DNA of 64,000 bases. Origin: Thioalkalivibrio sp. ALE14. GTDB lineage: Bacteria > Pseudomonadota > Gammaproteobacteria > Ectothiorhodospirales > Ectothiorhodospiraceae. Within the stretch, counting starts at the first letter, position 1, and each line of letters opens with the position of its first letter. Shown piece by piece: positions 43,211-52,813 of this stretch. The notes below the pieces were generated by a model, which saw nothing but the letters and a program-made list of their open reading frames with translations, was not told the origin of the DNA and did no database searches. Made by a program: the position numbers and the translations under genes. The stretch is from contig NZ_AQXY01000030.1 in assembly GCF_000376845.1 (NCBI RefSeq), positions 186,001 to 250,000 on the forward strand, given 5' to 3'.

Positions 43211-44079
43211 GCCGACCCGACAGCTTCGATCTCGACAAGGCGCAGGTCCGTGAGGCCTTCGCGCGGGCGGCGGCCACCTACGAGGAACATGCGGTCCTGC
43301 AGCGCGAGGTGCAGGAGCGGATGCTGGGGCGGCTGGACTGGATCCGGATGGAGCCGGAACGGGTCGTCGACCTGGGCTGCGGCATCGGCGAGGCTCTGGA
43401 CCACCTGAGCCGCCGCTACCGCGGGGCACGCCTGACCGGCGTGGACTTTGCCCCGGAGATGGTGGCCCGGGCGCGCCGCCGCGGCCGCTGGCTGCGCCGG
43501 CCGCAAGTGGTATGTGGCGATCTCGAGGCCCTGCCGCTGGCGGAGCAGTCCTTCGACCTGGCGGTCTCCAGCTCGGCCCTGCAGTGGTGCAGCGACCTCG
43601 ACCAGGCGTTTGCCGAGGTCCGACGCATCCTGCGACCCGAGGGGCTGTGGATGTTCACCACCTTCGGTCCGGATACCCTGCGCGAGCTGCGCGCCGCCTT
43701 CGCGGCGGTGGATGGCGGTGCCGGGGCGCACGTCAACGCGTTCATGGATATGCACGATATCGGCGATGCCCTGGTCCGGGCCGGTTTCGCGGATCCGGTC
43801 ATGGACCAGGAGGCCCTGACTCTCACCTACCCGGATCTGACCGGACTGATCCGCGATCTGCGCGGGGTCGGGGTGCGCAATGCCCTGTCGGGCCGGTCGT
43901 CGGGCCTGTTCGGGCCGCGCCGCCTGATCGCGGTAGCCGAGGCCTATGCGCGCGAATTTGGCGTGGAGGGACGCCTGCCCGCGACCTGGGAGGTGGTGTA
44001 CGGCCATGCGTGGGTGCCGGATGCCCCACCCCCGTCGCGGCCAGAGGGACGTGTAATCCCCGTCCAGCCGGTTCGTTGA
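43207..44079 (+). CDS. bioC: Malonyl-ACP O-methyltransferase BioC
   Basis: The 290-aa SAM methyltransferase masks malonyl-ACP to start pimelate synthesis. The SAM site is VVDLGCGIGEALDHL near 58-72, and FDLAVSSSALQWCSDLDQ fits the BioC pattern. The N-terminus has the FARAAATYEEHAVLQ motif of BioC. It is translationally coupled to bioH. Its stop codon lies inside the FNR-type palindrome that probably controls ccoN. Confidence 0.93.
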   Translation: MSRPDSFDLDKAQVREAFARAAATYEEHAVLQREVQERMLGRLDWIRMEPERVVDLGCGIGEALDHLSRRYRGARLTGVDFAPEMVARARRRGRWLRRPQVVCGDLEALPLAEQSFDLAVSSSALQWCSDLDQAFAEVRRILRPEGLWMFTTFGPDTLRELRAAFAAVDGGAGAHVNAFMDMHDIGDALVRAGFADPVMDQEALTLTYPDLTGLIRDLRGVGVRNALSGRSSGLFGPRRLIAVAEAYAREFGVEGRLPATWEVVYGHAWVPDAPPPSRPEGRVIPVQPVR

Positions 44080-44089
44080 TTTGGATCAA
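44076..44089 (+). promoter_or_regulatory. FNR/ANR-type operator upstream of ccoN
   Basis: TTGAT-TTGG-ATCAA is a perfect match to the TTGAT-N4-ATCAA consensus bound by FNR/ANR. It lies 195 bp before the ccoN start and overlaps the bioC stop codon. It predicts activation of the cbb3 operon under low oxygen. A TATTCT hexamer at 44135-44140 would place the site near -64, a class I position; the promoter itself is tentative. Confidence 0.82.
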
Positions 44090-44284
44090 CGAATTCGCGC
44101 CTTGCGCCCCTCGCGGGCGAGTGAGTCGAGGATGTATTCTTGTGAGGTACAAAAGTTTCGCCGATCGCGCTCAATATCCGAGTGACACAGGCGGTATTGG
44201 TTTTTTGTGGGCCCGGAATGGGGTAGAGTTCACGCCCCCGAACCATCGGGACATCCGTGTTCCCCGCAGCAAGGTGGAAAAGTC

Positions 44285-45769
44285 ATGTCACAAGCAGCCA
44301 CTACGGCGGGTGCCGCACCCGCAGCGTCAGTCGCGACTTCCGAGCAGTACAACTACGCGATTATCAAACGGTTCGCCGTTGCCGCCGTCCTCTGGGGCGT
44401 GTTCGGGATGGCCGCGGGCGTCTGGATCGCCTCGCAGCTGGCGTTTCCGTTCCTGAACTTCGATATCGCGCAGATTACCTTCGGGCGCTTCCGCCCGGTC
44501 CACACCACGGCCGTGATCTTCGGTTTCGGGGGTAACGCGCTGTTCGCCACCTCGTATTACGTGGTGCAGCGGACCTGTCAGGCGCGGCTGTGGAGCGACT
44601 CCATGGCGAGCTTCACCTTCTACGGGTGGAACCTGGCGCTGATCCTGGGCGTGATCACCTACATGATGGGGATTACTCAGGGTCGCGAATACGCCGAGTT
44701 CAACTGGCAGATCGACCTGATCATCCTGGTCGTCTGGGTGGCCTACTTCATGGTCTACCTGATGACCCTGCTGCGCCGTAACCAGCCGCACATCTACGTC
44801 GCGAACTGGTTCTTTATGGCCTTCATTTTGGCCACCGCGCTGCTGCACATCTTCAACAACATCCAGGTCCCGGTGGGGCTGTTCCACCCGCATTCCTACT
44901 CCATCTTCTCCGGGGTGCAGGATGCGATGACCCAGTGGTGGTACGGTCATAACGCGGTGGGCTTCTTCCTGACCGCGGCCTTCCTCGGGATGATGTACTA
45001 CTTCGTACCGAAGCAGGCCGGCCGTCCGATCTACTCGTACAAGCTGTCCATCATCCACTTCTGGGCGCTGGTCTTCCTGTACATGTGGGTGGGTGCGCAC
45101 CACCTGCACTGGACCGCCCTGCCGGACTGGGTCTCCACCCTGGCGGCGACCTTCTCCATCCTGCTGCTGCTGCCCTCCTGGGGCGGTATGATCAACGGCA
45201 TCATGACCCTGTCGGGCGCCTGGGATAAGCTGCGCACCGACCCGATCATGCTGTTCCTGATCACCGCGCTGGCGTTCTACGGCATGTCGACCTTCGAGGG
45301 CCCGATGATGTCCCTGAAGAGCGTGAACGCGCTGTCGCACTACACCGACTGGACCGTGGGCCACGTGCACTCCGGCGCCCTCGGCTGGGTGGCGATGATC
45401 TCCTTCGGCTCGCTGTATCACCTGATCCCGCGGCTGTGGAACGTCAACCTGTACAGCCTGAAGCTGGTGTATGTGCACTTCTTCCTGGCGACCATCGGGA
45501 TCGTGCTGTACATCACCGCGATGTGGGTGGCCGGTATCGGTCAGGGCCTGATGCTGCGTGCCTTTGACCAGTACGGGAACCTGGCCTACACCTTCACCGA
45601 GTCGGTGGTGTTCCTGCACAAGCCGTACGTGGTGCGCGCCATCGGTGGCGGGTTCTTCCTCGCCGGCATGCTGATCATGGCATTCAATATCGCGATGACC
45701 GTTCGCTCGGGCATCAAGGCCGAGGCCCGCGAGGCCCAGGCCGCGTCCGCTGAAGCCCGCACGGCCTGA
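44285..45769 (+). CDS. ccoN: cbb3-type cytochrome c oxidase subunit I
   Basis: The 494-aa haem-copper oxidase core has twelve predicted helices. Haem/Cu ligands are visible in [40 protein letters not shown] and [11 protein letters not shown]. It reduces O2 with high affinity and pumps protons. ATG 44285 follows AAGGTGGAAA; an upstream in-frame extension is not conserved. It is the first gene of ccoNOQP. The N-terminus has an extra Ala/Thr-rich cytoplasmic leader. Confidence 0.97.
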   Translation: MSQAATTAGAAPAASVATSEQYNYAIIKRFAVAAVLWGVFGMAAGVWIASQLAFPFLNFDIAQITFGRFRPVHTTAVIFGFGGNALFATSYYVVQRTCQARLWSDSMASFTFYGWNLALILGVITYMMGITQGREYAEFNWQIDLIILVVWVAYFMVYLMTLLRRNQPHIYVANWFFMAFILATALLHIFNNIQVPVGLFHPHSYSIFSGVQDAMTQWWYGHNAVGFFLTAAFLGMMYYFVPKQAGRPIYSYKLSIIHFWALVFLYMWVGAHHLHWTALPDWVSTLAATFSILLLLPSWGGMINGIMTLSGAWDKLRTDPIMLFLITALAFYGMSTFEGPMMSLKSVNALSHYTDWTVGHVHSGALGWVAMISFGSLYHLIPRLWNVNLYSLKLVYVHFFLATIGIVLYITAMWVAGIGQGLMLRAFDQYGNLAYTFTESVVFLHKPYVVRAIGGGFFLAGMLIMAFNIAMTVRSGIKAEAREAQAASAEARTA

Positions 45770-45788
45770 TTAGGGAGAGAATAGATCC

Positions 45789-46523
45789 ATGAAGCATGAA
45801 AGCGTTGAAACCAATGCCGGCCTGCTGATCATCCTCACCCTGGCGGTGATCAGCGTCGGAGGCCTGGTCGAGATTGTGCCGCTGTTCTACATCGACGACA
45901 CGATCGAGGAAGTGGACGGCGTGCGCCCGTACACGCCCCTGGAACAGCGCGGGCGTGACATCTACGTCCGCGAGGGCTGCTACACCTGCCACTCGCAGAT
46001 GGTGCGTCCGTTCCGTGACGAGATGCTGCGCTACGGCCACTACTCGCTGGCGGCCGAGTCGCAGTACGACCATCCGTTCCAGTGGGGCTCCAAGCGTACC
46101 GGTCCGGACCTGGCCCGCGTGGGGGGCAAGTACTCCAACGAATGGCAGGTTCAGCACCTGATCGATCCGCAGTCGCTGGTGCCGGAGTCGATTATGCCGG
46201 GCTACCCCTGGCTGGCGACGACCCCGCTCGACTATTCCGACATCGATCGCCGGATGGTCGCGCTGAAGCGTGTGGGTGTGCCGTACTCGCTCACCGACGA
46301 GGAATATCAGGCCAACGTCGAGAAGTTCGGTGAAGAACACGCCCGGATGTTCGATATCCGTGACGCCGAGGACAACCTGGTGGCCCAGGCGCAGGCTGAG
46401 AACTTCGACGGCAACCCCGGGACGATCACCGAGATGGATGCCCTCGTGGCCTATCTCCAGGTCCTCGGGACGATGGTCGACTTCAGTGAATACGACGACG
46501 GGCACTTTGCCGAATTCCGGTAA
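45789..46523 (+). CDS. ccoO: cbb3-type cytochrome c oxidase subunit II (monohaem)
   Basis: The 244-aa membrane-anchored cytochrome c has one haem motif, CYTCH near 71-75, with QMVRPF directly after it, and a Met ligand likely in [10 protein letters not shown]. It passes electrons from CcoP to CcoN. The N-terminal helix at about 10-35 is the anchor. Confidence 0.97.
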   Translation: MKHESVETNAGLLIILTLAVISVGGLVEIVPLFYIDDTIEEVDGVRPYTPLEQRGRDIYVREGCYTCHSQMVRPFRDEMLRYGHYSLAAESQYDHPFQWGSKRTGPDLARVGGKYSNEWQVQHLIDPQSLVPESIMPGYPWLATTPLDYSDIDRRMVALKRVGVPYSLTDEEYQANVEKFGEEHARMFDIRDAEDNLVAQAQAENFDGNPGTITEMDALVAYLQVLGTMVDFSEYDDGHFAEFR

Positions 46524-46541
46524 GGAGGAGCGGGCGCCAGC

Positions 46542-46760
46542 ATGATGGGACTGTGGGAGTGGATCACCGACATGGGCAACAGCAAGATCGTCGCGCTGTT
46601 GCTGTTCATGGGCACCTTTATCGGGGTCGTGATCTTCCTGTTTTCCAATCGTCGGCGCGCCCAGAAGTTCGAGACGTATCGCTACATTCCTCTGGACGAC
46701 GATGATTCACACCGGGAGCCCGTGGCCCGGCGTGACAAAACCAAGAGTGACGAGCAATGA
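46542..46760 (+). CDS. ccoQ: cbb3-type oxidase subunit CcoQ
   Basis: The 72-aa small subunit has one transmembrane helix (about 16-35) and a cytoplasmic tail containing FETYRYIPLDDDD. It stabilises the complex. It overlaps ccoP by four bases. Two Met codons (46542, 46545) compete for the start. Confidence 0.9.
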   Translation: MMGLWEWITDMGNSKIVALLLFMGTFIGVVIFLFSNRRRAQKFETYRYIPLDDDDSHREPVARRDKTKSDEQ

Positions 46761-47686
46761 GCACACAGGACAACCGTGAAAAGGACCCGAACCAGGTCGA
46801 GACCACTGGGCACGTCTGGGACGGTAACCTTCAGGAATACAACAACCCGCTCCCGCGCTGGTGGCTGTGGGGCTTCTACGCGACGATCGTGTTCGCGGTG
46901 GTGTACTGGCTGATCTACCCGGCGTGGCCGATCGGCGACAGCTTCACCAAGGGCTTCAATACCATCACCTTCGAGCAGGGCGGCGAAGAGCGGACGATGC
47001 ACTGGAATACCCGTGCGTTGCTCGCCAAGGACATGCAGACCGGCACCTACGCGGTGCGTCAGCGTGAAATGCTCGAGCAGGTTGCCGCTCAGGACTATGA
47101 AACGATCCTGGCCGACGCCGAGAGCATGAGCTTCGTCAACGCCTACGCCCAGGGCTCTTTCGGCACCTGGTGTGCCGCGTGCCATCAGGTCGGAGGCGCG
47201 GGGGTGGTCGGTCAGTACCCGAACCTGCGCAATGACCACTGGAAGTGGGGCGGTACCGTGGAGCAGATTGAGGAAACCCTGCACCAGGGTCGCCTGGGCT
47301 ACATGCCTGGCTACCGCGACACCCTGAGCGGCGAACAGCTGAACCAGGTCGCTGCCTACGTGCTGTCGCTGAACGACTACAGCGTTGACCAGGACGCCGC
47401 CGATGCCGGCGCCCGAATCTTCACTGGCTCGGACGGCGGCTGCTTCCAGTGCCACGGCATGGATGCACAGGGGCTGACCTCGCAGGGGGCGCCCAATCTG
47501 ACCAATGATCTCTGGGGTCTGATCGACGTGCGCGGCGCAGAAAGCGACAGCGAGCGCCAGCGCCTGGTCGCGAACTTCATTCGGGATGGCGCCCAGCGCG
47601 AGATGCCCGGTTTCGCGGATCGTTTGTCGGACGCGGAGATCAAGATGCTTACCGCCTACGTCCACTCCCTCGGCGGGGGTCAGTAG
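46757..47686 (+). CDS. ccoP: cbb3-type cytochrome c oxidase subunit III (dihaem)
   Basis: The 309-aa protein has a conserved N-terminal anchor region (WDGNLQEYNNPLPRWWLWGFY, then one helix) and two cytochrome domains with CAACH (about 138) and CFQCH (about 230). Met ligands fit in LGYMPGYRD and REMPGF. It takes electrons from soluble or anchored cytochromes c, plausibly including the dihaem protein at 35742. It is followed by two strong hairpins before ccoG. Confidence 0.97.
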   Translation: MSTQDNREKDPNQVETTGHVWDGNLQEYNNPLPRWWLWGFYATIVFAVVYWLIYPAWPIGDSFTKGFNTITFEQGGEERTMHWNTRALLAKDMQTGTYAVRQREMLEQVAAQDYETILADAESMSFVNAYAQGSFGTWCAACHQVGGAGVVGQYPNLRNDHWKWGGTVEQIEETLHQGRLGYMPGYRDTLSGEQLNQVAAYVLSLNDYSVDQDAADAGARIFTGSDGGCFQCHGMDAQGLTSQGAPNLTNDLWGLIDVRGAESDSERQRLVANFIRDGAQREMPGFADRLSDAEIKMLTAYVHSLGGGQ

Positions 47687-47702
47687 CCTGGCACTGCATC
47701 AT

Positions 47703-47732
47703 CTGTCGACCGCCGGGGCTGGCGGTCGACAG
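47703..47732 (+). other. Perfect 12-bp hairpin after ccoP
   Basis: CTGTCGACCGCC (47703-47714) pairs with GGCGGTCGACAG (47721-47732) over GGGGCT. No T-run follows immediately; probably an mRNA 3' stabiliser or part of a double terminator with the next hairpin. Confidence 0.65.
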
Positions 47733-47744
47733 AACCGCTTTTCC

Positions 47745-47796
47745 ACAGGGGTGCCCGCCGGGTTTCTTGACGCCCGAGGGCACCCCTGTTTGTTTG
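47745..47796 (+). terminator. Terminator-like hairpin between ccoNOQP and ccoG
   Basis: ACAGGGGTGCCC (47745-47756) pairs with GGGCACCCCTGT (47778-47789) across a 21-base loop, followed by TTGTTTGG. It would separate the structural operon from the assembly genes, perhaps incompletely. Confidence 0.65.
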
Positions 47797-47870
47797 GCTT
47801 GAAGAGTACCCGCGGGTAGCCCGGCGATGCCGCCGGCGCCCCTCTGCCGGATAGCCTCCGGGAGGTTTCG

Positions 47871-49271
47871 ATGTCCCAGGCCCAGCCGTTGTACGAAGCG
47901 CGTATCCCGATCCATCCGCGATCGGTCAAGGGCCGTTTCCGTAACCTCAAGACCGGGATCCTCCTGGTGGCCTACGGTGTGTTCTTCGGACTGCCGTGGC
48001 TGCGCTGGGAGCGGGAGTACGGGCCCAACCAGGCTGTGCTCTTCGATATTCCGGGCCGCCAGTTTCACATCTTCGACCTGGTGGTCTATCCCCAGGATAT
48101 CTTCTGGCTGGCGGGGTTCCTGGTGCTGGCCGCCTTGCTCCTGTTCTTCGTCACCGGTGTGGCGGGGCGTGTGTTTTGTGGCTACTTCTGCTTCCAGACG
48201 CTGTGGACCGATGTCTTCATGTGGCTGGAGCGCAAGATCCAGGGCGAGCGGCCCGCGCGGCTGCGCCTGGCCAAGCAGCCGTGGACCGGCGATAAGCTCT
48301 TCAAGTACGGGCTGACCCACGCTTCCTGGCTGGTGGTTGCGTTCGCGACCGGGCTGGGTTTCGTCCTCTACTGGGGTAACGCGCCGTCCATCGTGGCCGA
48401 CTTCTTTACCGGGCAGGCGGTCTACGCCGCCTATGTCACTGCCGGAATCCTCACGGCCACCACCTATACCTTCGCGGGCCTGGCGCGCGAGCAGGTCTGC
48501 ACCTTCATGTGCCCCTATGCGCGCTTCCAGAGCGTGATGTTCGACCGCGACACGATGATCGTGTCATACGACGAGGCGCGGGGCGAAGGCACGGCTGGCC
48601 GGGCGAAAGTCACGGCCGGCCTGAAGACCCGCGAGGAGCGCCAGGCGGCCGGCGTGGGCGACTGCATTGACTGCGGGTACTGCGTCCAGGTCTGTCCGAC
48701 CGGGATCGATATCCGCGACGGGCTGCAGTTCCAGTGCATCCACTGTGCGCTTTGCATCGATGCCTGCAATACCATCATGGACAAGCAGGGCTGGCCGCGC
48801 GGGTTGATTGGCTACACCTCGGAACGCGAGCAGGAGGGGGGGAAGACCCGTGTCCTGAGGGGCAAGACCCTTGGCTACGGGGCCGCGGTCGTCATCGTGA
48901 TCGTGGCGCTGGCAGCCAGCATCCTCGGCCGCCCCCCGGTCGACGCCAACGTCAACCAGGTGCGTCAGCCCCTGTACGTTCAGATGTCCGATGGGCGGAT
49001 CCAGAACGGCTACGAGATCCGCCTGAACAACACCGCCGACCGCGAACTGGACTTCGAGATCGGGCTCGCGGGACTCGAGGGCGCCGAGCTCGATCTCGGC
49101 CAGGTGGAACGCATCCGCCTGGAGCCCGGGGAGCGACTGACCGTGGTCGCGCGGGTGCGCCACGAGGTACCCGCGGGGGCGCCGTCGCCACAGCCTTTCC
49201 GGTTTGTCATCACGGACCGTGAGGGCCATATCGAGCCGCTCGAGGTGACCTCGCAGTTCAGTCATCGCTAG
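47871..49271 (+). CDS. ccoG: Cytochrome c oxidase accessory protein CcoG (cupric reductase)
   Basis: The 466-aa membrane ferredoxin has four or five helices, and REQVCTFMCPYARFQ is the family signature. Two [4Fe-4S] motifs near 260-300 read CIDCGYCVQVCPTGID and CIHCALCIDACN. A C-terminal FixG-type immunoglobulin-like domain runs from about 350. It reduces Cu2+ to Cu+ for the cbb3 copper site. The start ATG has GGGAGG upstream. Confidence 0.95.
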   Translation: MSQAQPLYEARIPIHPRSVKGRFRNLKTGILLVAYGVFFGLPWLRWEREYGPNQAVLFDIPGRQFHIFDLVVYPQDIFWLAGFLVLAALLLFFVTGVAGRVFCGYFCFQTLWTDVFMWLERKIQGERPARLRLAKQPWTGDKLFKYGLTHASWLVVAFATGLGFVLYWGNAPSIVADFFTGQAVYAAYVTAGILTATTYTFAGLAREQVCTFMCPYARFQSVMFDRDTMIVSYDEARGEGTAGRAKVTAGLKTREERQAAGVGDCIDCGYCVQVCPTGIDIRDGLQFQCIHCALCIDACNTIMDKQGWPRGLIGYTSEREQEGGKTRVLRGKTLGYGAAVVIVIVALAASILGRPPVDANVNQVRQPLYVQMSDGRIQNGYEIRLNNTADRELDFEIGLAGLEGAELDLGQVERIRLEPGERLTVVARVRHEVPAGAPSPQPFRFVITDREGHIEPLEVTSQFSHR

Positions 49272-49385
49272 CCGCCCTCCGCCGCGAGCGGCGGACGGGC
49301 GAGAAACAGTAATCCGGCTGCCGGAAATCGCGCAGCTCAACGCAAGCGCCTAGCTTGCGACAACGCAGGAAACGAAGAAACCGTC

Positions 49386-50219
49386 ATGAGCAATCTCGTC
49401 ATTACCCTCGGCATCGGCAGTGCGGCCCTGGCCATCCTGTTCGCCCTGATCTATCGCTTCACGCGGTTGAAGGCCTACAGCACCGCAGCGGTGGTGGTCG
49501 CGATCATGCTGTTCCTGTTTATCCCCTATTCGATCCTCACCTGGCAGGGGGCGGATGTATTCGCCATCCATCTTGCGCTGTACATCATCGTGCCCTATGG
49601 CCTGGGGATCGTCTTCACCCAGAAAGAGGCCGAGGCCGAGAACGGTGGCAAGGCCAAGATGGGCCGCTTGCACTGGGCGCCGCTGGTGCTCGTCGGGTTC
49701 TTCACCATCGTCGCGTCCGTTCAAGCCGTCCTGATCACGCTGGCCCATAACGGGATGCCGCAGCAGTTCATCGGCTCGATCCTGCCCGAACCCGAGAACC
49801 GGGCGGAGCAGGTAACCTCGGCCTTCCCGGGCACCGTGGCTGGCATGGAGAGCCGCAAACAGGCGCTCGCCGTCCATCGCGTCTCGGAGCTCCAGGCCCA
49901 GCGCGAGAAGGGCTGGCAGGTTCGCCAGGGCTGGGTCGAGCGCCCCACGGAAGGCGAGACCGCCACGCTGCAGGTCGAGGTGCGGGATGCCGACGGCGCA
50001 CCGATCGACGATGCCAGCATCCGCGGCCTGTTCATGTGGCTTGCCGACGAGCGCCGCGACCAGGGCTTCGAAATGCAGCACATGGGGGATGGCCTCTACC
50101 AGGTCGAGGTTGCGCTTCCGGCCCCGGGACGCTGGGATCTGCGTTTCCAGATCCAGCGCGATGGCCAGTTGCTGGAGCAGCAGGCGCGGACCCGCGTGCG
50201 TAGCGCCCAGTCCGGCTAG
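49386..50219 (+). CDS. FixH-family protein with extra N-terminal membrane domain
   Basis: The 277-aa protein has three hydrophobic segments near 5-25, 35-55 and 60-80 plus a fourth near 98-120. A periplasmic part follows with the FixH-like pattern (GWQVRQGWVER near 178-188, then TLQVEVRDADGAPI...). Ordinary FixH/CcoH is about 150-180 aa with a single N-terminal helix, so this one looks fused to, or extended by, a multi-helix domain. CcoH assists cbb3 assembly with the copper ATPase CcoI. Its position between ccoG and ccoI supports the call; the N-terminal domain is unrecognised. Confidence 0.72.
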   Translation: MSNLVITLGIGSAALAILFALIYRFTRLKAYSTAAVVVAIMLFLFIPYSILTWQGADVFAIHLALYIIVPYGLGIVFTQKEAEAENGGKAKMGRLHWAPLVLVGFFTIVASVQAVLITLAHNGMPQQFIGSILPEPENRAEQVTSAFPGTVAGMESRKQALAVHRVSELQAQREKGWQVRQGWVERPTEGETATLQVEVRDADGAPIDDASIRGLFMWLADERRDQGFEMQHMGDGLYQVEVALPAPGRWDLRFQIQRDGQLLEQQARTRVRSAQSG

Positions 50220-50236
50220 CCCCCTCCTTCTTCGCC

Positions 50237-52783
50237 GTGGCGCTCGCGTCCGACTCGCAGGCCCCGGCAGCGCCCGAGGGTCCGACCCGCTGCTTCCACT
50301 GCGGGCTGGATGTCCCTGCGGGTGCGCATTACCCCGTCACCTTTGAAGGGCGAGAAGAACCCACCTGCTGTCCCGGCTGCCAGGCCGTAGCCGGTGCGAT
50401 CATCGAGCGCGGCCTGGGGGCCTACTACCATCACCGTGATGCCCCGCCGGCGGAAAGCGGCAGTCCCCTGATACCCGAGGAGCTCCGCGAGCTCGAGTTG
50501 TTTGATCACCCCGGCGTGCAGCAGCAGTTCGTCGTGGCCGCAGGTGATGGCGGTGAGCGCCGGGAAGCCGCCCTGATGCTCGAGGGCATCACCTGTGCCG
50601 CCTGTGTCTGGCTGAACGAACGCCATGTCCAGGCCCTCCCGGGCGTGGTGAGCTTCCGCGTGAACTATTCCACCCGCCGCGCTCAGGTGGTGTGGGACCC
50701 CGAGCGAATCGTCCTGTCGGATATCCTCAAGGCCATCCGCGACATCGGCTATCACGCCCATCCCTACGATCCCGGTACCCGGGAGCAGGCGATCGCACGC
50801 GAGCGTGGCCTGGCGCTGCGACGCATCGCCGTGGCCGCCCTGGGGATGATGCAGGTCATGATGCTGGCCGTGGCCCTGTGGCTGGGCGCGGAGGACACCG
50901 AACACGAGGACCTCCTCCAGTTCATGCGCTGGGTGGCGGCAGCCCTTACGACCCCGGTCGTGCTGTATTCCGCGATCCCGTTCTACCAGAGCGCCTGGCG
51001 CGACCTGCGCCACTGGCAGCTCGGCATGGATGTCCCCGTCAGCCTGGCCATCATCGTCACCTACCTGGCCAGCCTCTACGCCGTGATCCTCGGGACCGGC
51101 GAGCACGTTTATTTCGAATCGGTGGTGATGTTCGTCTTCTTCCTGCTCACTAGCCGCTACCTGGAGCTGATCGCACGCCAGCGCGCCAGCCATGCCATCG
51201 ACCGCCTGGACCGCCTGGTCCCCGCCATCGCCAACCGCGAGGATGCCAACGGTCAGTTAGAAGCCGTCCCGGTCGGCGAGCTGGTGCCGGGCGATCGCGT
51301 GCGCGTGCGCCCCGGCGAGGCCATTCCCACGGACGGCGTGGTGTACGCGGGCGAATCCACGGTCAACCGGGCCCTGCTGACCGGCGAGCCCGAGCCCCAC
51401 CCGGCGCGGGCCGGCGATGCGGTCACCGGCGGCACCGTGAATGTGGACGGGCCCCTGGTGATCGAGGTCCGGCGTGTCGGCGCCGAGACGACCCTGGCGG
51501 CGATCCAGCGCCTGCTGGACCGCGCCCAGACCGAGAAGCCGCGTATGGCCCGAATCGCGGAGGCCGGCACTGGCTGGTTCGTAGGCGCCGTCCTGATTCT
51601 CACAGCCCTGGCCGGCCTGGTCTGGTATGCCTGGATCGATCCGGCGCGGGCGTTGTGGGTCATGGTTGCGATGCTGGTCGCCACCTGCCCCTGCGCCTTG
51701 GCGCTCGCCACGCCGGTCGCGCTGACCGCGACCACCGGCGCCCTGTCCCGTCTCGGCCTGCTGGTGACCCGTGGCAGCGCCCTGGAGACCCTGCCCCGGG
51801 TCGACATGGTCTGCCTCGACAAGACCGGTACGTTGACCGTCGGACTGCCGCGCCTGGTCGACCGGACGGACCTTCAGCCCGCGCCCGAGGGCGGCGACTG
51901 GCTGGCCTGGGCAGCCGCCCTGGAGGCCCACTCCGAACACCCGCTGGCGCGCGCCCTGGTCGAACCGGCCGGGCCTTCTCCCCTCCGCGCGACCGGGATC
52001 CGCAATCGCCCGGGCCAGGGTCTCCAGGGGCATATCGAGGGACATCGCGTCGCCATCGGCGGGGCCTCCATGCTCCCGGCGGGCGGGGACATGACCCCGG
52101 AGGCCCCGGCCGGACATCCCCTGGCCACGCCCGTCTGGCTGGTCGTCGATGATCAGCCCGTCGCCTTGTTCTGGCTGGCGGATACCCCGCGTCCGGAGGC
52201 GCGCGACGTCATCCAGGACCTGCGCGCGCGGGGACTGCAGGTCGTGCTGCTCACCGGCGACCGGCCCGAGGCGGCGCGGGCGTTCGCGGCTCAAATGGAC
52301 ATCGCCAGCGCCGAGGGTGGCCTGAGCCCCGAGGACAAGCTGGCCTACGTGCGGGCGCGCCAGGCCGAGGGTCACGTGGTCCTGATGGCGGGCGAGGGGA
52401 TCAACGATGCCCCGGTGCTGGCGGGGGCCGATGTCTCGCTGGCGATGGGTGGCGGCACTCGGCTGGCCCAGACCCAGGCGGATTTGGTCCTGCTCTCGGA
52501 CCGGCTGGAGCATTTGCCGCGGGCACTGGACCAAGCTCGCCATACCCGGCGCGTGATTCGCCAGAACATTGCCTGGGCGATCGGCTACAACGTGGTCGCC
52601 CTGCCGGTGGCGGCCGCCGGCTTGCTGACCCCCTGGCTGGCGGCCCTGGGCATGTCGCTCAGCTCCCTGCTGGTGGTCGGGAACGCGCTGCGGCTGCGGC
52701 CCACGCGTGACGACGAGCGCGTGGGCGAACCCGTCGGCGAGGCCGCCACGCACCGGCGGCCGTCGGGGGCGCCGCCGGTTTAA
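50237..52783 (+). CDS. ccoI: Copper-exporting P1B-type ATPase CcoI/FixI
   Basis: The 848-aa ATPase supplies copper to the cbb3 oxidase. The N-terminal CFHCG motif (Cys19, Cys22) and a second CCPGC stretch form the CcoI-type metal domain, followed by an HMA-like GITCAACVW. The transmembrane CPC is at about 484-486, the phosphorylated Asp in DKTGT at about 528, and TGDRPEAA near 675. The hinge motif usually written GDGxND is GEGIND (Glu720), a conservative but unusual change. The start is GTG 50237 without a clear ribosome-binding site. It is followed by ccoS. Confidence 0.94.
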   Translation: MALASDSQAPAAPEGPTRCFHCGLDVPAGAHYPVTFEGREEPTCCPGCQAVAGAIIERGLGAYYHHRDAPPAESGSPLIPEELRELELFDHPGVQQQFVVAAGDGGERREAALMLEGITCAACVWLNERHVQALPGVVSFRVNYSTRRAQVVWDPERIVLSDILKAIRDIGYHAHPYDPGTREQAIARERGLALRRIAVAALGMMQVMMLAVALWLGAEDTEHEDLLQFMRWVAAALTTPVVLYSAIPFYQSAWRDLRHWQLGMDVPVSLAIIVTYLASLYAVILGTGEHVYFESVVMFVFFLLTSRYLELIARQRASHAIDRLDRLVPAIANREDANGQLEAVPVGELVPGDRVRVRPGEAIPTDGVVYAGESTVNRALLTGEPEPHPARAGDAVTGGTVNVDGPLVIEVRRVGAETTLAAIQRLLDRAQTEKPRMARIAEAGTGWFVGAVLILTALAGLVWYAWIDPARALWVMVAMLVATCPCALALATPVALTATTGALSRLGLLVTRGSALETLPRVDMVCLDKTGTLTVGLPRLVDRTDLQPAPEGGDWLAWAAALEAHSEHPLARALVEPAGPSPLRATGIRNRPGQGLQGHIEGHRVAIGGASMLPAGGDMTPEAPAGHPLATPVWLVVDDQPVALFWLADTPRPEARDVIQDLRARGLQVVLLTGDRPEAARAFAAQMDIASAEGGLSPEDKLAYVRARQAEGHVVLMAGEGINDAPVLAGADVSLAMGGGTRLAQTQADLVLLSDRLEHLPRALDQARHTRRVIRQNIAWAIGYNVVALPVAAAGLLTPWLAALGMSLSSLLVVGNALRLRPTRDDERVGEPVGEAATHRRPSGAPPV

Positions 52784-52813
52784 GCCTGCCGCGGGGCGGG
52801 GTACACTGAAGTC

